64,000 bases of DNA, from NCBI GenBank assembly GCA_026390595.1, contig JAPLFQ010000021.1:186001-250000 (forward strand), in the 5' to 3' direction. This document shows, in pieces, positions 35,653 through 44,965 of this stretch. Every line of letters begins with the position of its first letter. The stretch's first letter is position 1. The notes beneath the pieces were generated by a model that worked only from the letters and a program-made list of their open reading frames with translations, did not search any database and had not been told where the DNA came from. Both the position numbers and the translations under genes were made by a program. The DNA is from Ignavibacteriales bacterium (GTDB lineage Bacteria > Bacteroidota > Ignavibacteria > UBA10030).

Positions 35653-36660
35653 TCAATAATGACTATAAGCGAAATTCTCCGGCAGAATATGCACCAGGGA
35701 GTCCAACGTGTATGCGCCCATCACGCCAACACCACCTGCGACGCCCGAGAAGATCGGTTCATCAAGGCGAATTGAATGCGGGTCCCCGTATGAGTGGGTC
35801 GCCAAATAGTAGCGATAGAGGTTCCGGTCAGCCTGGAGGAGCTGAACCACGGCTCGATTGAAAATGATTTTTGTCGAGCCATACTTTCTGTATGCAACCT
35901 CTATTAGGGTGCGAGAGTACACATTGTTCTTGTGGTTCCCGCTTGCCCGATTGTTTGCAGAGCTGCGCGTGAAATTTGGATAGTTGACGTATGAGTAGTC
36001 CTCGCTGTTTGGCAAAGTAAATGCAGTCGGGATTTCAACACGTTCCTCTACCCACTCAGTCCCCTTCAATACCTCATAGTCCACAAAAAGCCGAATTCGG
36101 TAGCCGTAGGCCCCGTATCCCAATGTCGTCGAAAGCATGATGCTCGCGTCCTTTTCATATTTTGCCGGTCGATCCAACACAGCCTGTGAGATGGGATCTA
36201 TATCGAGGGCCGGTTTCATCGGCACCAGAACTGACTCCGACACCGGCCCAAATCCATCTGCCTCAACTCTTAGAATATATGAACCTCCATGATTTGGCTT
36301 GAACGAACTTGCAACATACGCTCTCAGCAGAATATCATTCTCGTTGGGGTCAGATCTCGTGAGCGTTGTATCCCTGAGACGAAGCGTCAGTCCCCCCTGG
36401 CCAATCGTGACGACCGCGTTTCGAATTGTTTTGTCCGTCGTATCAGCTCCCGGGTCGTAGCCGGCAGGCAGGTAGGTCCTCTCAACTCGAGCGAATTGGA
36501 CATCACGATCGGTGGAAAGGATCGAAAAGACGACAAGCTTCTTATCCAGATCTCCCCGGGGATCGAAGGGTTGGTTGCAAGCCGATAGAAGACCAACGAA
36601 AATACATGAACCAAGGATGGTGAAATTCGAGCGAGACTGGGTCACGTTGGGGCTAAGCAT
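35653..36660 (-). CDS. DUF4249 lipoprotein
   Basis: A 335-residue outer-membrane-type lipoprotein (lipobox GLLSAC). The sequence after the Cys, NQPFDPRGDLDKKLVVFSILST, is the hallmark start of DUF4249, a Bacteroidota family often paired with TonB-dependent receptors. Beta-strand-rich repeats follow, including an Ig-like portion (GGSYILRVEADGFGPV). No TonB receptor is next to it here. Its stop is 30 bp before the UroD-like gene start. Function unknown. Confidence 0.8.
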   Translation of the reverse strand: MLSPNVTQSRSNFTILGSCIFVGLLSACNQPFDPRGDLDKKLVVFSILSTDRDVQFARVERTYLPAGYDPGADTTDKTIRNAVVTIGQGGLTLRLRDTTLTRSDPNENDILLRAYVASSFKPNHGGSYILRVEADGFGPVSESVLVPMKPALDIDPISQAVLDRPAKYEKDASIMLSTTLGYGAYGYRIRLFVDYEVLKGTEWVEERVEIPTAFTLPNSEDYSYVNYPNFTRSSANNRASGNHKNNVYSRTLIEVAYRKYGSTKIIFNRAVVQLLQADRNLYRYYLATHSYGDPHSIRLDEPIFSGVAGGVGVMGAYTLDSLVHILPENFAYSHY

Positions 36661-36700
36661 TTTAGACCCTTGCGTGTAGCGTGTAAAAAAGGATGCGGTT

Positions 36701-36755
36701 CTTCGATAGTTAAACTGTCGAAGTGGGCCCAGGTCCGACAGTCCAACTGTCGGAC
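36701..36755. repeat. Two adjacent REP-like palindromes
   Basis: CTTCGATAGT/ACTGTCGAAG (36701-36710, 36714-36723, one mismatch) and GTCCGACAGT/ACTGTCGGAC (36733-36742, 36746-36755, perfect), each with a 3-base loop. The same cores, ACTGTCGAA and a GTCCGACAGT arm, recur at 57271-57373. The rest of this intergenic stretch to 36948 holds another worn element: a hairpin ACTCCCGA/TCGGGAGT (36811-36835) and GC-rich inverted arms up to about 36922. These may be non-autonomous REP elements. Confidence 0.7.
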
Positions 36756-36948
36756 AACAGCGGGGGGGCTTGTGAATGGGCTCCAGAAGCTCAAATCAAG
36801 AACGATTGTCACTCCCGAATGCTTCAATCGGGAGTCCAGGCCGCGCGGTCTGGATTCCCCCGCCTGCCCAATGCAGAGCTTTGGTTCGGCGGGCAGGCCG
36901 CCAACAACAAGCGGGAATGACAGCTCTTCTTTGTTCACAGCCCTGGAC

Positions 36949-39159
36949 CTACTTCAAAAGCATGAGTTTCCGAACGAGAACTGACTCTCCACTTTGGAGC
37001 TTGTAAAAGTAAACTCCACTTGCAAACCCCGAAGCGTTCCAGACAGCCGTGTGTGCGCCAGCTTCGATTCTTCCGTCGACTAGTGTCGCTACTTCGCGAC
37101 CGAGCACATCGAAGACTTTAAGCGTAACGAAGCTACTAGCTATTAGCTGATAGCTAATAGCTGTTGTTGGATTGAACGGGTTCGGATAGTTCTGCGACAA
37201 TACGATTTCACTCGGTAACGTCTGACTATGGGCTTCATTTTGGATGGAAGTAACCATCCCCGGCGAAGATCCCAGGATGGTGCCTCCATCGCCAATGGCA
37301 AAACCTTTGTTGGGACCGGCAGATGCGACAGCATACAATGAATTCGTTGTGCCGCCCCATTGCGGGATCCACGTCACGCCACCATCATCCGAGCGGATAA
37401 TCGTGCCACTGTCTCCAACGGCGATTGCCTGTTGCGCATCGGTCATTCGCACTCCGTACAACCTTCTTGTCGTACCACTTTGTTGTGCCTTCCACGAAGA
37501 ACCCCCGTCGGTCGTACGAAGGATCAGTCCAGAATCACCCACGACAATCCCCCTGATCGTGTCTGCAAATGATACGCTGCGCAGACGAAGAAATGTGACA
37601 ACAGGAACTACATATGGCAGATCCTCTCCCGGCCACAGTCCCGCCTGGAGCAGCCAGGTTTGTCCTCCGTCCGCCGAACGAAGGATGCTGCCGCTGTCAC
37701 CCACCGCAGTCACGACATTCGCATTGCTGAAGGAGACCGATTGCAACCAATGAGTCCGGGCCACTTTCGGGGCGGGCGGGACGAACCATGAACTTCCAGC
37801 ATTCGTTGTGCGCAGAATATGTGTTCGGTCTTCACCCGTCAGTGTTAAGATCCGGCCGACGATCACACCGGTGGTCGACGATCCGAACGATACACCGGAG
37901 AGAGTCGAGCCCCACGCGCTCCTCGACCATGTGAGACCGCCATTCGTGGTGCGTACGATGCTTGCCGACCTTCCGACTGCTACCGCCGTGCTCCGGTCTG
38001 CGAACGCAATCGCCGTGAGATCATCAGTTGACCCTGTCCGTTGAGGAACCCAGGTTGCCCCACCGTCGTCCGTGCGTAGCATTGCGCCATTGTATCCGGC
38101 AATGGCCCCAGTCGATGTTCCGGTGAAGCTCGCTCCGTAGAACGAACTCCTTGGCGCTGGTGTCTGGGCAGCCCACATGACGCCGCCGTCGGTTGTGCGA
38201 TAGATCGCTCCATACGGTCCCACCGCAGTGCCGAGAACCGAACTCGTGAACGATACACTGGAAAACCATGACGCCGCTCCCATAGATTGCAGCACCCAGG
38301 TAAGGCCTCCGTCGGTTGTTCGGAGAACGAGTCCGGCATCTCCAACAACAATGCCCGTGGAAGCATTGATGAAACGGACCGAGTACAAATGATTGAGAGT
38401 GCCGCTTTGCTGTGAAGACCAGCTGGCGCCACCGTCAGTCGTCCGTAGAATGGTGCCGAAATCACCGACGGCTATTCCATTGTTCGCGTCATTGAATGAG
38501 ACACCGTAGAGCCGATTCGTCGTCCCGCTTAATCGACGGCTCCAGCTTGCTCCGCCGTTTGTTGTGCGGAGGATCGTCCCGGCCGATCCAACAATGATGC
38601 CTTTGTTCCCGTCGACGAAGGACACTGCCAGGAAGTAACTTGCCGATCCACCAAACTGGGTCGCCCAAGTCCGTCCGCCATCGGTCGTTCGACGAATTAT
38701 TCCCGGATACCCAACTGCGGTACCTGTGTCGGCCCCGACAAATGCGACGGCGTAGAATGGATCCTTCACATCGCTGACTTGCGGCGACCATGCCGCGCCG
38801 CCGTCCGTCGTTCGAAGAATCGTGCCTGAGTCTCCAACGGCGAACCCTCTTGCAGCATCAACGAACCAGACTCCGTTGAGGTTGGCGAGAGTTCCAGGCG
38901 ACAGAACCGACCATGTCGAGCCACCGTTGGTCGTCTTCATCACAGTGCCAGCATCTCCTACGGCGTAAACGACATTAGCGTTGACGGCATGAACACCTCT
39001 CAGCGTGTTCCCTTGCGGCAACGGATTTTGCCACAACCAGGCTTGTTGGGCTGCGGATTGAAGTGCGGCGAGGCACAGAAGAGCGAGCAACGACACGAAC
39101 CTCGTATGCCTTGAGAGCCTTCTCGCCAGGAAGATTAGTATCTGTGCCGTAGTCAGCAT
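36949..39159 (-). CDS. Secreted Ycf48/BNR-type propeller protein with T9SS sorting tail
   Basis: A 736-residue secreted protein made of about fourteen repeats of roughly 42 residues, each with the pattern AVGDxGTILRTTDGGxxW, as in Ycf48-like/photosystem-assembly-factor and BNR propellers. The signal peptide ends near QSAAQQ. The C-terminal 80 residues are a type IX sorting domain (QNYPNPFNPTTAISYQL, LGREVATLVDG, ASGVYFYKL). The ATG at 39159 precedes the signal; another start eight codons earlier is possible. It is a likely surface binding protein. DNA repeats in this gene reflect the protein repeats. Confidence 0.9.
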   Translation of the reverse strand: MLTTAQILIFLARRLSRHTRFVSLLALLCLAALQSAAQQAWLWQNPLPQGNTLRGVHAVNANVVYAVGDAGTVMKTTNGGSTWSVLSPGTLANLNGVWFVDAARGFAVGDSGTILRTTDGGAAWSPQVSDVKDPFYAVAFVGADTGTAVGYPGIIRRTTDGGRTWATQFGGSASYFLAVSFVDGNKGIIVGSAGTILRTTNGGASWSRRLSGTTNRLYGVSFNDANNGIAVGDFGTILRTTDGGASWSSQQSGTLNHLYSVRFINASTGIVVGDAGLVLRTTDGGLTWVLQSMGAASWFSSVSFTSSVLGTAVGPYGAIYRTTDGGVMWAAQTPAPRSSFYGASFTGTSTGAIAGYNGAMLRTDDGGATWVPQRTGSTDDLTAIAFADRSTAVAVGRSASIVRTTNGGLTWSRSAWGSTLSGVSFGSSTTGVIVGRILTLTGEDRTHILRTTNAGSSWFVPPAPKVARTHWLQSVSFSNANVVTAVGDSGSILRSADGGQTWLLQAGLWPGEDLPYVVPVVTFLRLRSVSFADTIRGIVVGDSGLILRTTDGGSSWKAQQSGTTRRLYGVRMTDAQQAIAVGDSGTIIRSDDGGVTWIPQWGGTTNSLYAVASAGPNKGFAIGDGGTILGSSPGMVTSIQNEAHSQTLPSEIVLSQNYPNPFNPTTAISYQLIASSFVTLKVFDVLGREVATLVDGRIEAGAHTAVWNASGFASGVYFYKLQSGESVLVRKLMLLK

Positions 39160-39199
39160 GTTCGCTCTATAGTTGCCGCCCAAAGAGGGGCGGGGAAGA

Positions 39200-39265
39200 C
39201 TGCGCTCAGGATAACGATGGGGTTTTCATTTGTCGAAAAGAGAAACGCCGTCAGTCTGACCGCAG
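39200..39265. repeat. Degenerate dispersed repeat, third copy
   Basis: CTGCGCTCAGGATAACG (39200-39216) and CGTCAGTCTGACCGCAG (39249-39265) are partial inverted halves that match the ends of the repeat in 11263-11430. The copy sits in the 134-bp gap between the GH2 gene and the propeller gene. Non-coding. Confidence 0.5.
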
Positions 39266-39293
39266 GATCATGATTCTCTTTTTGGTTCCGCCT

Positions 39294-42122
39294 CTAATTG
39301 AACAATCTCCGTAGTTCTGAGAGAGAGATCGATTGCTTCGGAGCAAACTCCTTGCTGGAGACGTACTGTTCGAGACTGAAGCGAAGCTGCCGCGCAACAG
39401 GTCGTTTTTCGAGATCGGTCTTCAGATCGATGCTGCAAATCAACAGTTTTCCATTTCCGACTCTTACTTCGACGACCAAGCCGAGGCGTCTGTTGGTGAA
39501 CCAATCATCCACGACCTGAACCATTGGTCGGACTCCCGGCGGGAGAGAATCAAGTATCATCGCACGCGACTTCGTGATCAAATCCCACCACTGCCAGTTC
39601 GTGTGGAAGTCTGTCGGGAACGCCCTGAATGCCGGTTGCTTGGGATCACAGAGTATTCCAAGCGTGTGAGGCGGTTGCTTGGACGTCCACGCCGTATTCC
39701 AGAAGATGGATGAGAAACCCGGCGGGACATCGGACCTGACGAGGCTCGTATCGGCAAGAAGGAGAACGCTCTTTCCTGCGCTGAGCGCTTCCTCCACGCT
39801 CGGATCAAGTTTCTCCGCCACGAGGAAATTTGCCGCCCTGACGCTGTCCAGTTTCGACGGATAGACCCAGAAATCCCAATCGTTGGAGAACTGCCCAACA
39901 GACACTTCGAAGTTCATCTTGCCCGTGGGCCATCCGTCGAGGTAGAGGCGCATGCTTCCAAGAGCGACCGCGTTCGCAATCGGTATATCGGCCTCCTTCA
40001 GAATCCCTTCTGCCATGAGCTTTCCCGACGCGTTTCGGATTCTCCAATGAGGAGTAATACGTGTAAGTGGTTCCGGGCCGAAATGCGCTACTTCGATCTC
40101 GGCCGCGAATTGCTCGTCGTTCAGAAATGTCATTTTCTGCAAGCGAGCGAGTGGAACCGTCGGATTGCAGAATCTCGAATACTCCTTCGCCGTCACATAT
40201 CCTTTTTCCTGCCAGAAGGGGTCAAGGACTCCGACAAGCGCGGTTCCTTGTCCGGGGAAATCGTGCAGATCGAGAAGTTCGAATCCCGCCATCCCGGGAG
40301 TTCGCAGAGCGGCTTCAATGTCAGCTTTGTAACATAGCACCTGAAGCTTGCCGGAGGCCATCAGGAAATCGTGCGCCTGATCTCCCATGTGATTTTGCTC
40401 AAGCGATGCTTTGAAGATCTCGAAATTCTTAGCCCTCAGGACGCCGGTGTATTTCTTGATTTCTTTGAAGTTTGGATACGCACACCATTGCCCGATCTCG
40501 TGGCTCACAACAGGCTTGTCATATTTCGTGATGACCTGTCGGAAATCGTACGCAGTCTGCGGCGCTTCTTTGTTGATGATGCTTGAGAGCCCGGCACCCC
40601 AGAGTTGAATGCGAGGCGCATCTGTCACGTGGAAATCGCTTTCCGGAATCTGCGGCCACCCTGCGCCGCTTGTATAGACCCGACGCGAGTCCTTCTGTCT
40701 CCAATATTTGACGAACTCTCCAAAGAATTTTGCCTGATTGCTTCCCGACGGTTCATTCCCGTACGACATCATGCAGAACGATGGATGATTTCCATATGCT
40801 GCAACGATTCGCTCGCTCTCCTGGTACAACCAGATATCGAACGGTTTCCCTTCGCCGACAGTTGTCCAGGCACAGCATTCAACGTAGAGATAGATGCCTT
40901 GCTGGTCTGCAGCCTCGAATGCGGCTTCGGGGGGACACCAGGAGTGGAAGCGGACATGGTTCAAGCCGTACGCCTTGCAGGTCTTGAAGATTCTTGTCCA
41001 CTCCCGGATGTCTGTGGGGGCATATCCGGTCTTCGGGAAGATTGCGCACTCGAGAGTCCCGCGCAAAAATACAGGTCGGTCGTTGACGACGAAACGTGTC
41101 CCTTCAGCGCGGAACTCTCGCAGGCCAAATTGAACAGTCCGCTTGTCCTGAAGTTCTTTGCCGCCCCCGTCGAATGTCACGTTCAGAGTGTACACGTTGG
41201 GGTTGAATTCATCCCAGAGCAGGGCATCAGGTCCCATCTTGAGTTCGACATCATGCGTGACGGAATTATGTCCCGAACTGGTCATGAAGGAGGACGTTTC
41301 AACCGGTTTGGGTTTGCCTGTTCGGCTTATCAGTTTTGCCGATAATCGGAGGATACCTCCTGCAAAACCCGTCGACGCACTTTCGATCCTGACACGAACG
41401 GTGACGCTCTTCAAATGGATGTGCGAGATAACAGTGACGTTGACGATGTGGACAGGCGGGAAAGTACGAAGTTCAATTCTTCCCGTGATCCCGTTCCAGT
41501 TCGTCTGCGTATGGTCTGTGACGCTGTGTGCATTTCTTCCCACATCGATATCTTTGATGCGGTTGTCGATGCGAATGGTAATGCGGTGTTTTCCCGGCGT
41601 AAGGTACTTGGTGAGGTCGTACTCGTGCGGAGTGCCGAGGCTGTTCTGCGTTCCGACTTCCCGGTCGTCAACCCAGAGTTGCGTTTCCCAATGACAGCGT
41701 TCGAGGAAAATGGAGATTAGTTTCCCCTGCCATTCAGCGGGGATAACTACACTCTTTTGATACCACGCGGCACCCACGTACGTTTTGACAGGATTCAGCC
41801 AGAATGGAACTTTGACGTTTCCCGGCTGGCGGTATTTCTCATATTTCTTGTCGGTGAACCATGACTTGTCGACGATGCCGCCCGTCCACTTTGTGTTGAC
41901 ACTGACGTCGTTCCCCTTCCCGTTCTGTGCCATCGAGCCGGGGAGAATGATAGTTTCAGGAATGCTGCCTAGAAACCACTTGTCCGCGATGCCGATGTCG
42001 GTGGAATCGATCTTGAATCTCCAAGGTCCGGTGAGGCTGATGGTGGAGGGGACGGGCTGGGCAAAGGCAGAGCCGCAGGCGATGAGGAGAATGAGGAAAA
42101 TACTGATTGATCTGATGGTCAC
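39294..42122 (-). CDS. Secreted glycoside hydrolase family 2 enzyme
   Basis: A 942-residue GH2 enzyme (beta-galactosidase, beta-mannosidase or beta-glucuronidase class). The start is GTG at 42122 with AGGA upstream, giving a clear signal peptide ending GSAFAQP. The N-terminal sugar-binding sandwich (GPWRFKID; WYQKSVVIP) leads to an Ig-like domain and a TIM barrel beginning at GLREFRAEG. Acid/base Glu457 is in SYGNEPSG and nucleophile Glu542 in SHEIGQW. A C-terminal region of about 250 residues looks like an added beta and glutamine-amidotransferase-like fold. The frame is open without a stop into the upstream ThyA-like gene, giving one 1271-codon frame; the internal signal and ribosome site argue for separate initiation. 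Confidence 0.85.
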   Translation of the reverse strand: MTIRSISIFLILLIACGSAFAQPVPSTISLTGPWRFKIDSTDIGIADKWFLGSIPETIILPGSMAQNGKGNDVSVNTKWTGGIVDKSWFTDKKYEKYRQPGNVKVPFWLNPVKTYVGAAWYQKSVVIPAEWQGKLISIFLERCHWETQLWVDDREVGTQNSLGTPHEYDLTKYLTPGKHRITIRIDNRIKDIDVGRNAHSVTDHTQTNWNGITGRIELRTFPPVHIVNVTVISHIHLKSVTVRVRIESASTGFAGGILRLSAKLISRTGKPKPVETSSFMTSSGHNSVTHDVELKMGPDALLWDEFNPNVYTLNVTFDGGGKELQDKRTVQFGLREFRAEGTRFVVNDRPVFLRGTLECAIFPKTGYAPTDIREWTRIFKTCKAYGLNHVRFHSWCPPEAAFEAADQQGIYLYVECCAWTTVGEGKPFDIWLYQESERIVAAYGNHPSFCMMSYGNEPSGSNQAKFFGEFVKYWRQKDSRRVYTSGAGWPQIPESDFHVTDAPRIQLWGAGLSSIINKEAPQTAYDFRQVITKYDKPVVSHEIGQWCAYPNFKEIKKYTGVLRAKNFEIFKASLEQNHMGDQAHDFLMASGKLQVLCYKADIEAALRTPGMAGFELLDLHDFPGQGTALVGVLDPFWQEKGYVTAKEYSRFCNPTVPLARLQKMTFLNDEQFAAEIEVAHFGPEPLTRITPHWRIRNASGKLMAEGILKEADIPIANAVALGSMRLYLDGWPTGKMNFEVSVGQFSNDWDFWVYPSKLDSVRAANFLVAEKLDPSVEEALSAGKSVLLLADTSLVRSDVPPGFSSIFWNTAWTSKQPPHTLGILCDPKQPAFRAFPTDFHTNWQWWDLITKSRAMILDSLPPGVRPMVQVVDDWFTNRRLGLVVEVRVGNGKLLICSIDLKTDLEKRPVARQLRFSLEQYVSSKEFAPKQSISLSELRRLFN

Positions 42123-43109
42123 ACGATTCCTGGATGCAGTGTAATGGTTGTAGGGAAGTTGCGTGCTCGATACCGAACACCAGGCGATGGGGCTGCCCAA
42201 ACTCCTCGATCCACCGGCAGAAGAAACGTAAATAGTTGAGGAAATGATACGATCGGTGAATCTCAATGTGCCGTTGTACATTTCCTGAATGAAGTCATCG
42301 TGGAAATTGTACACTCTCTCCTCGAAACTCATGGTCTCCACACGATCGAAGAGCATACGTCGGGCGCTATCGATGTCCTTCCCGTAGATATGAAACGAGT
42401 CGGCGTGCCAGTTCATCCTTCCCAGCTCCACTTTCCTTCCTGTCTTCGCTGCGATACCCGCGGCAACGATTTCCTTGTTGAACTGGTTGAAGCCGAACAT
42501 GTTCATGAAGTTCGCACCACATGCGTCGTTGCTCCGGAACCGCACATTGCAGTTCAGCCACCAGACGCCTTCTTCATCTTCCAGGATTCTGTACCAAAGA
42601 GACTGGAGACACGGAGGGTCGTAGCAGCTGACGTCGAGATTCGGCATCCACGTAATCATTTGGGCCTGGCGCGTGAACGGCTGCTTCGCGAGTTTCTCAA
42701 CTACGGCCTCGATCTGATTCACCGTGAAGAATCCAACCTGTTGCGACTTCCCCCCCGCCAATTCCTTCCATGCCCCGTACGCCGCGAGACGTCCGTGATA
42801 CGTATATTCCCACCTCGTGTCATCCGGATCGTTCATGTTCTTGACCCAATGGTCCTTCGCCCCCATCAGTTCCATGGAGTATTCCTTCAGGTCATCGATC
42901 CCTCCCGGGAAGGCTTTGTGGATCATCGGATCAGTAAACGGTTCGAGAATTGTTATATCCATCGTGGAGTCGATGCTGAGCGGGTCGTCCGGCTTGTCGT
43001 ACTGCGTTTTGAACCGAACACCATGATTGTACAACTGTATGAGCGCTTTCTCGTATGCTTCAGCGAGCGTCTTTTCGCAGACGGTAAGAACTGGAATGTT
43101 GCGTTGCAT
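42123..43109 (-). CDS. Thymidylate synthase superfamily protein without its own stop codon
   Basis: About 280 recognisable residues of ThyA-type fold. Compared with E. coli ThyA the catalytic set is present: Cys167 in DPPCLQ, Arg192-Ser193 and Asp195 in FRSND, Asn203 (the dUMP-type Asn), and His240-x-Tyr242 in HADSFHIY. The N-terminal 150 residues differ from classic ThyA. After the last family-like residues (FHDDFIQEMYNG, near 42270) no in-frame stop occurs and the frame runs into the GH2 gene, so the end given is only where GH2 begins. The ATG has GGGAG upstream. It lies 32 bp after a UroD-like gene, so a pyrimidine or one-carbon role is likely. Confidence 0.75.
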
Positions 43110-43141
43110 GGTTTGCTCCCGAAGAAAGTGTAATGATCAAA

Positions 43142-44371
43142 TCACCCGATCTCATGTACGGCGTCGAACATCGCGACAACATTCTCCGGCGGGACGTCAG
43201 CCAGGATGTTGTGAACCTGCTGAAACACGAAGCCACCCCCATGCTTGAGGATGTTGACTTGTCTTTTCACATGCATCTCGATTTCTTCCGGTGTTCCCAG
43301 CGGCAGAATGCGCTGTGTGTCGCACCCTCCACCCCAGAAGACCATCTCGCTGCCAAATTCCGATTTGAGGGCGCTCACATCCATGCCGCTGCAGGCAATT
43401 TGGACGGGGTTGATGGCATCGAGCCCTGCATCAATGAGGTCGGGAAGAAGCTCCTTCACACCACCGCAACAGTGCAGCATCACCTTCACAGGGGCGAGCT
43501 GTTTTGCCCGTTCCCACATTACCCTATGCCGCGGTTTGAAGAACTCACGGTACATTGCAGGAGAAATTTGTGGACCGCTCTGCATACCGAGATCATCCCC
43601 GAAGACTATGACGTCGATCGAATCGCCCACAACGCCGAGAAAATGCTCGAGATTTTTCAAGTGCATTTCGACGATACGATCGAGAAATGCGTGGACCCTG
43701 TCAGGATCCTCTGCGAGCATCAGTAGGAAGCCATCATTGCGATAGAGGAACTGCCCCATCTCGAGGAGGTTTCCGCCGAACAGACCCAGAATCGCGCGGT
43801 CAGTGCTCAATCGGAGACGTCTCGCGCCTTCACGATAGAAGGTGTCACCGGCGGGACCATCGACCAGCGGACCCGGCGGAGAAGCGATAGCAGTCCACAT
43901 CGATTCTGCGAGGGCTTCCTGAATTGCGTCGAGGTTGTCTTTTTCATAGAAGGGATAGAACGTTTGCTCAAAGTACAGCGCGCGATCCGGCATCTGAGCG
44001 ATGACGCGTCCGCTCTTCGAACGTATGACCCATCGTTTGTCGTCGCGCTCCGGCAGTGTCCAAACCGGCATCTTGCACGCCGTACCATCCGGCAGCACCC
44101 AGTCGGCCCAATCCTCGTCCCGAAGCGCGAATCCGCGGCCGAGTTCTATCGTGTCGACTCCGAACCGGTCCAGCACATCATCATCGACAATCGCAAGTTG
44201 CTGGATCGGGTCGTAGACCCGAACAGGACGAGCAGGCAGACCGAGATACTGGCGCAGTTTGGGATACAGGAGGGCTGCGATGCCGGATGACCGGTGGCCG
44301 GAGAGATCCACGGGAACGCGATCCGGTTCGCGATGATCGAGGGATGTCAGAACACGTTCTCGGGAGGTCAT
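43142..44371 (-). CDS. Second uroporphyrinogen decarboxylase-like protein
   Basis: A 409-residue URO-D superfamily barrel, paralogous in layout to the gene at 34453-35622. N-terminal MTSRERVLTSLDHREPDRVPVDLSG; metal-type motif HCCGG; AINPVQIACSGMD; FWGGGCDTQRILPLGTPEE; and the shared C-terminal VHNILADVPPEN. The Arg residues of HemE needed for porphyrin binding are not evident, so a methyltransferase-like or decarboxylase-like role on another substrate is more likely. The start overlaps the RAYT stop by three bases, so the two are translationally coupled. ThyA-like and GH2 genes follow. Confidence 0.85.
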   Translation of the reverse strand: MTSRERVLTSLDHREPDRVPVDLSGHRSSGIAALLYPKLRQYLGLPARPVRVYDPIQQLAIVDDDVLDRFGVDTIELGRGFALRDEDWADWVLPDGTACKMPVWTLPERDDKRWVIRSKSGRVIAQMPDRALYFEQTFYPFYEKDNLDAIQEALAESMWTAIASPPGPLVDGPAGDTFYREGARRLRLSTDRAILGLFGGNLLEMGQFLYRNDGFLLMLAEDPDRVHAFLDRIVEMHLKNLEHFLGVVGDSIDVIVFGDDLGMQSGPQISPAMYREFFKPRHRVMWERAKQLAPVKVMLHCCGGVKELLPDLIDAGLDAINPVQIACSGMDVSALKSEFGSEMVFWGGGCDTQRILPLGTPEEIEMHVKRQVNILKHGGGFVFQQVHNILADVPPENVVAMFDAVHEIG

Positions 44372-44964
44372 AGTTTTGACGTGCGGGATGAATGGCGTGG
44401 AGGTTTAGCGCCTTCTTGTTTAATCCAAGATGACAATTCGTCAATCACTCCTTGTTCGAGGATGTTCTGATCTGCTTGCCACCTCTCCGGATTTGAGGCA
44501 ATGTATTCGCTGATTCTTTCAAGAGACCGTTCATCCCTGATAATGTGCTCGAAATAATTCCGTTGCCAAACGGAAAGACCAGGCGTGCCGCGCAATTCGT
44601 TGATCCGTCTGGCTGAAAATGTTTTGAAACTGCGCACGATTTCAGACAAAGGATAACGCCTGGGGGGGGAGGGTTCCGAACCTTCCCCTACCAGATTGGA
44701 TTCGGTAATGACAATAATGCCGTGGACGTGATTTGGCATGACCACGAATTCGTCCGTCTGGACACATGGATAATGGTTCGGAAGATCCTTCCAGCATGAG
44801 GCAACGATCTCGCCAAAGCCATTGAGCACCATTCTATCCGCATTGACCCTCCCAAAGATTTGCTCGCGATCCTTCGCACAGATTGTGACAAAATACTCAC
44901 CAGCTTGACTATAGTCATACCCTCTGAGGCGTATTGCTTTTCGGCGATGCTTGGATCCGGGCAT
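44368..44964 (-). CDS. REP-associated tyrosine transposase (RAYT, IS200-like Y1 family)
   Basis: A 198-residue single-domain Y1 transposase. It has the RAYT N-terminus (KAIRLRGYDYSQAGEYFVTICA), the HUH metal site His79-Val-His81 in MPNHVHGII, and catalytic Tyr137 in WQRNYFEHIIRDE. RAYTs cut single-stranded REP hairpins and are usually domesticated singletons. The ATG at 44964 lies one base after the HutH-like stop, and its stop overlaps the UroD-like start, so the gene is embedded in a multigene transcript. No REP flanks it directly; palindromes elsewhere in the window (36.7 and 57.3 kb) may be its substrates. Confidence 0.92.
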   Translation of the reverse strand: MPGSKHRRKAIRLRGYDYSQAGEYFVTICAKDREQIFGRVNADRMVLNGFGEIVASCWKDLPNHYPCVQTDEFVVMPNHVHGIIVITESNLVGEGSEPSPPRRYPLSEIVRSFKTFSARRINELRGTPGLSVWQRNYFEHIIRDERSLERISEYIASNPERWQADQNILEQGVIDELSSWIKQEGAKPPRHSSRTSKL

Positions 44965-44965
44965 C

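Noticed and set aside
36949-39159. Tandem DNA repeats resembling a CRISPR or satellite
   Set aside because: The periodicity of about 126 bp matches the protein propeller repeats and stays in frame; there are no uniform repeats with unique spacers.
41956-42180. Alternative minus-strand frame continuing past the ThyA-like domain
   Set aside because: It is open across the GH2 start region but is His/Pro-rich without family character and overlaps the GH2 signal peptide. A frameshifted natural ThyA end there is possible but not supported.
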